Positions 26,291 to 36,154 of a stretch of 64,000 bases of DNA are shown in pieces. The translations under genes were made by a program, and so were the position numbers. The stretch comes from Ophthalmolycus amberensis (lineage: Eukaryota; Chordata; Actinopteri; Perciformes; Zoarcidae): assembly GCA_024529925.1 (NCBI GenBank), contig JAFEUB010001120.1, positions 2,751,001 through 2,815,000 on the forward strand, in the 5' to 3' direction. A model generated the notes under the pieces. That model was not told where the DNA came from, ran no database searches, and saw only the letters and a program-made list of their open reading frames with translations. Position 1 is the stretch's first letter. Every line of letters starts with the position of its first letter.

Positions 26291-26399
26291 ATAACAAACA
26301 GAAGGGTACCCTGCACTGTAGGAGTTAACGTTAACTAACTCCAGAAGGTGGCGGTAATCTTTCAGAGAAGAAGCAGAAAAATAGAAGACGAAGAAGAAG

Positions 26400-26533
26400 A
26401 AGGAGCAGAAGAAGAAGGAGGAGGACCTGCGTTTACGTGCCCTCTCACTGAACAGCAGAGGCTCCATTTTGTTTGATTTTTACGGTCACTGTCGACAGCC
26501 TGCGAGGAAAACACCACCAGGACCACTTCAATC
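26400..26533 (+). promoter_or_regulatory. srsf5: Probable srsf5 promoter end and 5'UTR exon
   Basis: A purine-rich GAAGAA stretch is followed by sequence that runs into a good donor, ATC|GTATGT, at 26533/26534. The next acceptor, TTTGCAG at 26822-26828, lies just ahead of the srsf5 ATG. This fits a non-coding first exon spliced to the first coding exon. The 5' boundary is a guess. Confidence 0.45.
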
Positions 26534-26852
26534 GTATGTGTACACATTTTAAAATGCAGCGTAACATCGCCATGCAGTTATCGTTTTGTTAAAACTAACG
26601 TGAGCTGTCGTGTGTGTATGTGCCGTTAGCTAAAAGCAGCGCGTCGCTTGGGTGCGTTACCGTCTGGTCGCGAGGCCCCACCGTTAGCTTGCTAACAGAG
26701 ACGACACAGGTCAAGTAACGTAGCTGTTAAACGGCTGCATGTTTAACTACGTCATTTATCCTTCTCCGTGTTAGCTAACGTTACAGCCGTTGAGAACGAT
26801 GTATTTACGGTAACTTGTCTGTTTGCAGATTGCGTCACCAACGACATCAACA

Positions 26853-29800
26853 ATGAGCGGATGTCGCATTTTCATCGGCCGATTGAGTCCTTCGGCCAGA
26901 GAGAAGGATGTGGAGAGATTCTTCAAAGGATATGGCCGCATCCGAGACATCGATCTCAAGAGAGGCTTCGGGTTTGTGGTGAGTCACCGGAACTTAATGG
27001 AAATTAGTCAGGACCACTTCAATGTCCGCCAGCTATACATTCAAAAAACGTAAATTATATTTATTTATTTTATCCCAGCCCAGCTCCAATTATTTGTGCG
27101 TTTAGCCACATTCGGTAATTTACCGCCTTCATTTTTCTCCACATTCAGCCGGATGACGCACCCACACATTAAATTAGCTAGAGACTAAATCTGCCTCAGT
27201 CACGTGATATTATAAAGTATTCACGTGTCCTTTTGTACTCTTATTTGTGGACTAGGTCAAATTTACTTTTCACCCTCAATCTACATTTAATAAACTGTAA
27301 TGACGAAATGAAAACAGGATTTTCGACAGCAAATTTGACCCTACTTGCATTTATATATTGCTTTGGTAGTTACTTGCAAATGGTGCCCAAATGTGCCCTG
27401 TTAGTGTCAATTTTCTTCCAATATTTCCATAACCCTTGATATGGATATTTTGATGGGTGCTATTGTGCCACAAGATGATGCGCACAGGAACGACCCACAG
27501 CTGTAAAGAATTAAGTGAGAAAGGCTGTACGGCCATGTTTAAAATAGTTTGTCATTGTTCTCCTCACACATTGAAAAAGCACAACTTGTTGTATTCTGTT
27601 TGTTGTAGGAGTTTGACGACCCCCGAGATGCTGAAGACGCTGTTTATGAGCTTGATGGCAAAGAGCTGTGCAATGAAAGGTAGGAATTTGTGATAAATGA
27701 CAATACAAATGTGAAAAAACTGAATTTGTATGAATTTTATTTATCCTCTCGTTGTTACCTGTTTTACACGGTATTATTTTATTCTTTTTTTAACCCTTTC
27801 CTGTTATTTCAGGGTGACTATTGAGCACGCCCGCGTACGTCTGCGTGGCGGCCGTGGTAGAGGAGGTGGTGGTGGTGGCTGGCGGCGGCGGCGGCGGCGG
27901 CGGAGGCGGCGGCGGGCGGCAGTGCAGGAGGCCGCTTCTCTGATCGCTATGGCCGCGGCTCCCAGAACAGTCGGAGGTAAAGTAGTCGCACCACCCATAG
28001 TTATGGTAACAGGTCACCTGCGTTATGATGGCAGGCAGATACGTTTCACTGGTCATTCAAATGAGGAAGGAACATGTGTGCAAGTACAGCTAACGGAAAA
28101 AATAAATTGTTTATTTTTTAATAATTGTGAAGTAGCTAATGGAAGCCGCTACGCTCTGTTCCTCTGTCTGTATCGCAGCCCCACAATGTCGTCGATCAGC
28201 TGATTTGAGTCTTTTTCACATTTTCAGCCGAAACCCTCCGCCGATGCGCACTGAGAACCGCCTGATCGTAGAGAACTTGTCCTCTCGAGTCAGCTGGCAG
28301 GTTAGTAATGCAACATTATCATACACAAGTCTCTACAAGCTGCAGCACCACACATGTTATTACCTCCAGCAGTCTGCCTCCAACAATACACACATGCAAT
28401 TGTAGATTCCAATGCTGCTAAAAACCATAGAATATCTGGAATCCAATTGATAATTTGCTTAACTTGCTAATATGTTTAATCAAACTGTTATATTGTGATG
28501 AGGCCTAAATTGTTTAGAAATGTCCTCCTATTAAATCTGCATCTCATGCAGCTATGTAATGATTCAAATAGCAGTAACAACAAGAACACACTTAATTTGT
28601 TCCTCTTTTTTTTTCAAAATTTTAACCAATTCTTCACCCCTTTATTTGCCAGCCTGACTGTTGTGTCATATGGAAGAGGTCGCTTATGGTGGCGTTAACC
28701 CCTTCTGGGTCCTTCTGTCTGGGTTGAGCCTCTGGCCTCAGCCAGTCTGTCCTACTCCTAGTTGACGCCTGCTGGTCATGTGAGCGATCGCTCCACACTA
28801 GAGGTGCTGGTCGGCCCCTACGCTCGCTCGCAACGCCCCCTGTTGAAGGCAGGGGGATGACTGGTGTGTGGCTGAGAGCGAGAGAGAGGAAACTGAGAGT
28901 TGGCAGAGAGAAAGGAGAGGAAAGAGCGAGAGTCGATGGTGGTGCCGTATTGACCGATGGTTCGTTAATTTGAGGGGCTTCGGTCGATCGATATCCCCCC
29001 TCCCTTCCCCCGCACATCGCGAGAGAGAGAGTGTGAATTCCTCCCAGGTGCCCATGGATATAATCTGGTTATGGTGGGCTCGGAGAGCTGTGCGGCCCAC
29101 CCCAAGGGGTTTCGCTCTCAGGTAGTAGTTTCCTCTCTTCCACCCTGTTCACTCTCTTTACCGAGGCAGGGTGCCCGAGACGGGGCGGTCCCGGCATGGA
29201 GCCCTGTGTCCTCCTTGCCAGGGAAAATGGGGCTCTTGGTGCCAAAGGCTGCCCAAGTGGCGCCACTGCAGTTCAGTTCATGCAGATGGTGTTCATGTCT
29301 CTGTAGTTGTGGTGAGTCCAAGAATCTCAAAGCATTTTCAAATACTGTACACTGATAATAGCGCTTGTGAAAATTGGTTGATATCTAAATTGGCAAACAT
29401 TACATCTTTACTAATCTGTTGTATTTTATTTTATAAAACACATTATTGAATGATTAATCGGCCACCGAGGTTCTTGGACTCATCCTCCTTATCTGCAGTA
29501 GCCTGTGTAGTCCTCTCAGAAAATCTAACCATCTCTTTTTTTGGGTAAATCAGTCCTGTTATGTGTCTCTGACTGCTTGTGTCCCGAGCCTCTCCGTGAG
29601 TTGACTGATGTTTACATGTGTAGGATCTGAAAGATTTCATGAGACAAGCTGGAGAGGTGACATTTGCAGACGCACACCGGCCCAAGCTCAACGAAGGGTA
29701 AGACCGTCTCTGTTGGTGTCGAGCCCCTCGTAAATATCACAGCATGAGTCTCGTGCACCATATCAAGCTTATCTACGATTGTACTTAATACGGTCTCGTG

Positions 29801-30419
29801 TTGTTTCCACAGAGTCGTTGAGTTTGCTTCTGGCAGCGATCTGAAAAACGCCATGGACAAACTGTCTGGAAAGGAAATCAATGGCAGGAAAATCAAGCTC
29901 ATTGAGGCAGCCAGGAAGAGGTGAGCTGCTTCACTGCATCACTACACATTGATGCTGTATCAGTTAATTGTACAAACACCGCGGCGAAAGAGATCCAGTA
30001 GTGCTGTGTGTTATGTAAATATATAATTATCTTAATGTTGTTCTTCTCTCTCGTTATTTCCCAGGTCGAGAAGTCGTTCCCGGTCTGAGAGTTCCTCTCG
30101 CTCGCGGTCCCGCTCTCGCGGTCGCTCTCCATCTCGCTCCCCCAGGCGTTCCCGCAGCCCCGCCCACAAGGCCCACAACCGCTCGCGATCCCGCTCCCGC
30201 TCCCCCAGCGGGTCCCCCGTCGGCGCCGCCTCCTCCCCGTCCTCCAAATCGAAGGAAGCCGCCAAACGGTCGTCCAAGATGAGCAAGTCCGCCACCCCGC
30301 CCTCCTCTCCGCCCGCCCAGAGAGCCCCCGTGTCCCGCTCTCGTTCCCGCTCTCGCTCCCGCTCTCGCTCCCGCTCTCGCTCTCGCTCCCGCTCCCCTTC
30401 TACCGACAGCCAGCGCTAA
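26853..30419 (+). CDS. srsf5: Serine/arginine-rich splicing factor 5, seven coding exons; exon 4 is frame-disrupted in this sequence
   Basis: Exons are 26853-26978, 27609-27679, 27813-27976, 28228-28300, 29624-29697, 29813-29920 and 30065-30419. RRM1 starts MSGCRIFIGRLSP and has the RNP1-like GFGFVEF split over exons 1-2. A Gly/Arg hinge follows, then RRM2 (ENLIVENLSS-type start, SWQDLKDFMRQAGEV, ending GRKIKLIEAARKR), in which SWQDLKD is the signature of the SRSF1/4/5/6 pseudo-RRM. The last exon is an RS domain with many SR/RS repeats, ending DSQR. SR proteins bind exonic enhancers and recruit the spliceosome in the nucleus. Exon 4 is 164 bases, but phase requires a multiple of three. As written, translation leaves the frame in the Gly repeat and stops at 28263-28265. 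Without the two surplus bases the protein would be 322 residues. Teleosts can carry a and b copies; I cannot tell which this is. Confidence 0.9.
27813..27976 (+). pseudogene. srsf5: srsf5 exon 4 with a frame break inside a GGC repeat
   Basis: The exon begins in frame with RVTIEHARVRLRGGRGRGGG. It ends in another frame with the expected GGRFSDRYGRGSQNSR. Between them a GGT/GGC repeat has two surplus bases relative to a pure glycine reading: a T near 27870 and a G near 27924. All flanking exons are intact and in phase, so an assembly or sequencing error in the GC-rich repeat is the simplest explanation. A genuinely broken allele is the alternative. Confidence 0.8.
28301..29623 (+). other. srsf5: srsf5 intron 5, with possible alternative or poison exon sequence
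   Basis: This is the longest srsf5 intron (1.3 kb). Positions about 28690-29320 are GC-richer than the other introns. They include a GA-rich enhancer-like tract (28868-28935) and candidate donors (CAG|GTAGTA near 29121, GTGAGT at 29312). Mammalian SR-protein genes, including SRSF5, often carry stop-containing alternative sequence at such places. No exon can be fixed from sequence alone. Confidence 0.4.
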
Positions 30420-31660
30420 ACACTGCGTTTTAAGTTTAATGGGAATCGGCAGTAGAAACGACTTGGTTCAGTAGGATCTGGAGCTCCCATGACCTCTCCT
30501 GAACACAGACAAGAGCTTTTCTCACGTTTTTTTTTTTTTTTTTCTCCTCCTGCTGGATCATCATAATTATCCATGAAGCTTTTCACATTTAAAACACCGA
30601 CACATTGTCAGACAGGAACAATTATATTCATTCGTATATTTAATTGCAATTATAGGGCGTTAAAAATTAAATACCGTAAACGGAAGACATTTGTTTCACA
30701 GTGATGCTGTTTGCGTCCCCCGTCATCCTCCATATATATGTTTACGCCCAGTTCATCCATCGAGGCTGCAGCTCCTCTTCTGCTGCACCGTCGTTTCTCC
30801 TCACACGTCCCGAGTGAACCAGCGTCAAGTGTCACTGTTATTGGGTCTGTAAATTTAGCAATCCACACACACTCCACACACTCAAACTTTGAAGAGGGAA
30901 TCTGTATTTTTTTTGGCAGTACTGCGACGCTTTGGATAAGTCGTGTGACCACTTTCTTTACTTTTTTTTTTTTTTTTCCCGCGATTCGGTTGCTTGTTTT
31001 TGCTCGTCGGTTGGAGAACTTTTAATCAATTTCCACATTTTTTCGCCTCATTTTTTCTGTATTCTGACCTACTGTGGCTTGGACAGCTGGTGTGTGTGTG
31101 TGTGTGTGTGTGTGATATCTATACCTGAGGATGCCTGCATGTGATTTTCGTTTGATCAAAATTTAGAGTTGTATTATTGGCATTGGCAGTATCGAGAAAC
31201 ACTGCAGATGTGCACAGAGTTCAACAGTTAAACAGCTGTAGAGTAAATGAACTGTCAATGTGATGGATCTTACGTCTTCTTGCCGTTCACTGTCCACTTT
31301 TATTTTGATGGCAGATGTAAAACTACTTTTGAGGATAAGGTCAACACTTTAATTTCAACACTCAAAAATGTTGTTTAAAGAATGCAGTTTATTCTAGCAT
31401 TGTAATTACATTTTTATTTTTTGGATTAGGGTTTTGTGTACAGCATTGCTGACTTTTGTTTTACATACAGTATGTGTATAATGTAATTCCAAGAATGCGT
31501 GTAGGTACTGTCTGTTACTGTGGTTTAAATGAACTTGTAGACAAGAGTTTGAAAAAAAAAAAGCAACATTTTTGTACGTAAGGATTTTATTTTCAGTGAA
31601 AAATATGATGGCCGTTTCTATGGTGGACTGAAACAATAAAACAATTTTAACTAAAATCAT
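30420..31660 (+). other. srsf5: srsf5 3' untranslated region with poly(A) signal
   Basis: Non-coding sequence after the TAA stop, with T-rich and (TG)n tracts. A canonical AATAAA lies at 31635-31640 and is followed by a T-rich stretch, so cleavage around 31650-31665 is likely. Confidence 0.6.
31090..31114. repeat. (GT)n microsatellite in srsf5 3'UTR
   Basis: About 12 GT units. Confidence 0.9.
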
Positions 31661-32074
31661 TATTTTTGTTCATCTGTGATTTTTATTGAAAAATATACAA
31701 AGAAACTCCGGTTATAAAACTCACAATCAAGGACTTGGCACAACAAAATGGCTGTCCTGCAGTGGTACACTGCGTGCACAATTAGTATGCAACTAAATGA
31801 AAAACAAAATGTTCCCATCTCGTTTATATTCATCTGTTAAAGTGAGCATAATAAACAACTCAAAATGTACAAATAAACATTTCTAATATTTCAAAAAAAA
31901 GATCAGTGACCAGTATAGCCCCCCTTCTTTTCAATAACAGTAATAAGCCTTCCATTCATGGGTTCTGTCAGTGGAAAGGTCCAACCAGCTCATCTTTAAT
32001 AATACCAGCTCGTTGGACCTTTTCGGGTCGAAGATGGACTCAAAATCAACTCCCAAACCTACCGCCAGACACTG

Positions 32075-32307
32075 TCTTCAAGCAGTGGTACAGGAAAAAG
32101 TCTGCACCTCTCAAAAAGACAGATTTTTTTATGCAGGACAATGCTCCATGGCATGCATCAAAGTACTCCACTGCGTGGCGCGCCAGTAAAGACCTTAAAG
32201 ATGAAAGTATGACATGGCCCCCGTCCTCACCTGACCTAAACCATATTGAGAACTTCGTGGGCCCTTACGAGAGATCTACGGTGAAGGAAAACAGTCCACC
32301 TCTCTGA
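32075..32307 (+). pseudogene. Tc1-like transposase fragment
   Basis: About 75 residues of a Tc1/mariner-type transposase catalytic domain. QDNAPWH holds the second catalytic Asp and SPDLNHIEN the third acidic residue (D34E-type spacing). Helix-turn-helix domains and the first Asp are absent. It lies between the inverted arms of its own element. Confidence 0.8.
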
Positions 32308-32449
32308 ACAGTGCCTGGGAGGCTGTGGTTGATTGTCAACAGATCAAGACAGTGACACAATCCATGAATGGAAGGCTTATTACTGTCATTGAAAAGAAGG
32401 GGGGCTATAGTGTCACTGATTTCTATTTTTTTTTTAAATGTCAGAAATG

Positions 32450-32478
32450 TTTATTTGTACATTTTGAGTTTGTTTATT
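32450..32478 (-). promoter_or_regulatory. slc10a1: Candidate slc10a1 poly(A) signals inside a transposon arm
   Basis: On the minus strand AATAAA occurs at 32473-32478 and again at 32450-32455, about 110 and 130 bases after the slc10a1 stop. I see no canonical signal between the stop and these. Both lie in the right arm of the Tc1 remnant. Confidence 0.5.
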
Positions 32479-32585
32479 ATCACTTTAACAGATGAAAATA
32501 AACAAGTGAGATGGGAAAATTTTCATTTACCGGTAGTTGATCAGAAAGTGTTGACATTAGTAAAACTTATATTAAGATGCATCCG

Positions 32586-35500
32586 TCATACAGTCTCCTC
32601 AGGGGCCTCCTTCTTCTGGTCCTCAGTGATGGCTGGCTGGTATTTATCTGTAGGTCAGGCAGACAAGCAGATTATTAATGCAAACTATTTTCATTAGCTT
32701 TACGCTAATACAACAGACTCGGGTGCATTGATTCCGCATTTTAAATATATAAAAATTATAATTGTATCAAACATGTCAATAACTGGTAAAATACTAGACT
32801 CTGAACTAAATGGTGTTCGACGTTTCTGAGATGATTCCTCTTACTGCACTACATCAACTTGAGAGAGGTAATATTTTGGATGACTTTTGTCCACCTCCAT
32901 GAATATAGTGGTATGACTTCATCCTGCATCAGTCTGTGTTACTCACTCAGGTAAAATCTATTCATAGGGTTGTGTTTTCAGTCAACCAATTAATCCTTTA
33001 GTCTATCAAATCAGTGGTGCCAAGGTGTCTGAAAAGAAAGTTTCTCAGAACTCAAGGTGACAATTGCTCGATTTATCAGACCAACTGTTCAAAACCCAAA
33101 TATATTCTAATTACATTGTTTAAAAACAGAGGAATTCAGCAAATCCTCACATTGGGGATGCTAGATGGCATTTTTTTCCCCTCAGAAATAACTTGGAATG
33201 AAACGAAACCACTTTGTGTGGTGCTCACATTATCCCTTTAAATGAACCCGTTAAAAGCCTGTGGTCAGTCTCACCTTTCTTTTTGAGTGTGAATCTTTGG
33301 TGACACCTGAACAGCAGGATGAGTAGCCCCGCCTCCACAATCTGGAAGACCCCGTAGACAATGGGGAACAGGAACAAAGGGCCGATCACCTCCGCGGGAA
33401 AGGCCAGTTTCAGAATGGTGGAGCACACCTGGATGTTCTGACAGCCTGTTTCCATCGAAACGGTCCTCCTCTCCCTGATTCGTAAGTCACGGATACACAA
33501 AGGAAGGCTCTTTATTCTCTGACATGGTTAACACCACCCGTCACAATATATTTCAACCAAACGACTCACGATTGGTTGAGTCTGAAGAGCGAGGAGATGA
33601 TGTATCCGAAGGAGTAGCCTATGAAGGGCATGAGAGCGCTGGTGACCATGAGGGGAGGAGACAGCACCGTCAGGATTACAACTCTGACTGCAAAGATGGT
33701 AAGGCTGACGACCCCCAACACAGCAATTACCATGAAAGTGAGGCCCACCTGAGAACAGCAGAACAGGAGACACATTCGATTTATTAAAATCCCGTGTGAC
33801 ACACCGCTCCACAGACATCCACAGCTTTTGGAAACACTGTGTGACATGTTCCTTTAGCACCATGGACTTGAGCACTGTGGCTTATTTAACAAAATGTGCA
33901 AAATATGACAGTGAAATGATACATTTACGATGTTTTTGAGATATATGTCTCTAGTGCTCGCCAATGGGCTTGTGACTGAGTGCCACACACAGGGTGCAGA
34001 AGTTATGTGTATGCACTAACCCTCGCGATGGTCTTGGTGTACTGCGGCCTGTAGTGGTTGATGAGGATGCCGATGCCGCAGGGTATGAGGATCATGACCA
34101 GCGATATGGTGATGTCGACGTAGGGTATGGCGTTCTGCAGGTTGAAGCCCTGACAGTAGAGGTAGAGCAGCAGAGGCATCATGCCAAAAGCCAGCAACGT
34201 GGAGCAGGACGTCATCAAAATGCTGAGGGGAAACACACGGGGGGGGGGGGGGGGGGGGGGGGGGAATAACTTTCTCTCTTCCAACCTCGTGCAAACAGCA
34301 AGACTGCCAGGAAATGTGGTATAAATCTTTGACTCCTTATTAGTTTGGTGACCCATGACCTTTTTCTTCAGGCCCACCAAGTGGGTTAAAATGCTCCCTT
34401 GACCAACTCTTGAGAAAACAACGTCACCAACACGCTGATCTGGAGCTTTTGATAAGAACAGCTACTCCAGGGTCAAGAATTAAACGTTGAACCTCAGATT
34501 TGAAGCTAACATGGAAAAAAAAGTCCCTAAAAAAAAACACATCTGTAATTCTATTTAACAGGGAGTACAGTAGAGTTCAATAAAGTGCTGCAGGAATGAG
34601 TCCTACCACCTGGAGATGAAGCAAACTTGACAGTGTGTTGCCAAACATGTGAGGTGTCGTGCACATTGAAGCCTCCAGGGTGTGCATGTGAGGCTTTTGC
34701 AAGGTTGACAAAGTGTATTGTCCTGTAGCTGCTTAACGACATGCAGCAGTCCCCTTTACACTCTATGAACACTGTAAAATGTTGAGAATTACCCTGTAAC
34801 AACGTGTTGATTCTGATTTGTCTGCTGGTTAGTTGAAACAAAAAAAAGGCTGATTCATTAATGCCTCTAGCCGTCCTTTCAGAACAGCTGTAGAGCAGGT
34901 AAGATCCACATCAGATATCAGAGCAGGCATTTCCTGAACAACACACGTCGTCCTCAATGAGTAAGGTGTCTGATGGGGTGAATGGCCCAGCGGTTGACAA
35001 GGGGTTTGGCAACACCTTATTGTGATAATATCACAGTTTTATGATCAGGCTGGTGATGTCTTGCAGGTCATTCAACTCATTCAACGTACTACTCGGTATT
35101 AAATTACAGGATTTGCTCTGATTGACCCAGGATGAACTGCTGCAGCTACATGAAACCAGGCACTAGCACATGGACACAGGTTGTTGGTGTTTAACCCCAC
35201 CTCTACCAGCTGCCACATGCTTACACATCAATGCATCAATACTTAAAATGCAGTGATGTGATATCATTGGATTGAGTATTTTTACACTGCGGTATTGCTA
35301 TACTTTTACTTAATCTACTTGATGTACTACTGAGCCCACGAAAGGTTCAGGAGCCACCGACGTCACCTCAGTTTATATTGTTTTGGAGCATATTTGTTGG
35401 ACAGGTTGTTGGCGTGCACCTGAGGTTCATGTCTCCCTGCAGAGCCAGGGTCATGATGTTGGAGAGGACTCCTCCAGGACAGCAGCCGCAGATCATAACC

Positions 35501-36154
35501 ACCACAGCCGTGATTCCAGTCTGCTGGAAGGCCTACGGAGTGAAACAATATCATGAATTCATACAGCGATCGGATGCCTGACTGTGTTGCCCGTGTCCGT
35601 TACTGAAAACAATGTGTAATAGTGATGCCTGGGCTGAAAATATGTGGAAGTAAAGAAAACAGCAATGAAAGGAGGAGGCCTCACACATGTCCTGTATTGT
35701 AAAATACAAATAAAAGTAAATAAATGTTTAAACATTTTTTTATTAAAAAGGAACACCAACCTTAACCAGGCAAAATGCTACAAGAGGCATGACACCATAC
35801 TGTGCCAGCACTGCTATCGCCATCCCTTTAGGTTTCACTATGTGACGCTGGAAAGAAGGAAAAGATGCTTTAGTACAGACATCTCAACATGATGGTAAAG
35901 CCTGTCTATAAACAGATGGACATCGATGAAGTCACCTTCATCTTGGACAACTCCATGGTGCATCCCAGCGAAACCATCGTGATGAAAACGATGATTAGCA
36001 TGAGTATGTTGATGGTTTTATTCATCACCGGCGACATGGTGGCCTCGAAAACACAGCTTTTGTTGGCAGCCGTCATGTTGAACAAGAAGCTTTGATTTTC
36101 CCACAAATCTGGATGAGAGAAGAGATCCGACGTGTCGTCCAGGGAGTCTTCCAT
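32586..36154 (-). CDS. slc10a1: Sodium/bile acid cotransporter (NTCP-type), seven exons, complete
   Basis: Exons in transcript order are 36154-35936, 35847-35761, 35532-35420, 34222-34021, 33748-33570, 33474-33275 and 32647-32586. All phases close, giving 353 residues, close to the 349 of human NTCP. The N-terminus is extracellular with NxS/NxT glycosylation sites (WENQS, FNMT, ANKS). Family marks: SLGCTMELSKMK, KPKGMAIA, the GGVLSN Na+-site segment, GMMPLLLYLY, LIPCGIGI, LMPFIGY, and SERRTVSMETGCQN with the conserved Na+-site Glu. The family is secondary active: two Na+ per bile salt at the hepatocyte basolateral membrane. Position next to srsf5 favours slc10a1 over the ileal slc10a2. The exon 4 acceptor is preceded by a 26-C run. 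The gene is tail-to-tail with srsf5. Confidence 0.94.
34239..34264. repeat. 26-base poly-G run (poly-C on the slc10a1 strand)
   Basis: An uninterrupted run of 26 G on the plus strand. On the coding strand of slc10a1 it is a poly-C run ending 16 bases before the exon 4 acceptor, where the polypyrimidine tract should be. Its length is likely polymorphic or mis-assembled. Confidence 0.9.

Larger units (their letters stand above)
31766..32535. mobile_element. Tc1/mariner remnant with long inverted repeats
   Basis: Arms at about 31789-31962 and 32363-32520 are inverted copies of each other. For example, GCCCCCCTTCTTTTCAATAA near 31920 faces its near-complement near 32400, and the AAATGTACAAATAAACATTT segment recurs inverted. 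The left end reads TACACTGCGTGCACAATTAG after a TA. Between the arms the plus strand keeps a transposase piece, MQDNAPWHASKY followed by WPPSSPDLNHIEN. These are the second Asp and final Glu regions of a Tc1 DDE catalytic core. The N-terminal DNA-binding part is missing, so this copy is inactive. The right outer end is diverged or truncated. Confidence 0.85.

Noticed and set aside
26519..27024. Fifteen-base match (CAGGACCACTTCAAT) between the srsf5 5'UTR exon and intron 1
   Set aside because: A match of this length is expected about once by chance in 64 kb, and no longer alignment surrounds it.
30032..30295. Minus-strand open frame rich in Arg and Glu opposite the srsf5 RS exon
   Set aside because: A mirror of the SR dipeptide repeats, not a gene.
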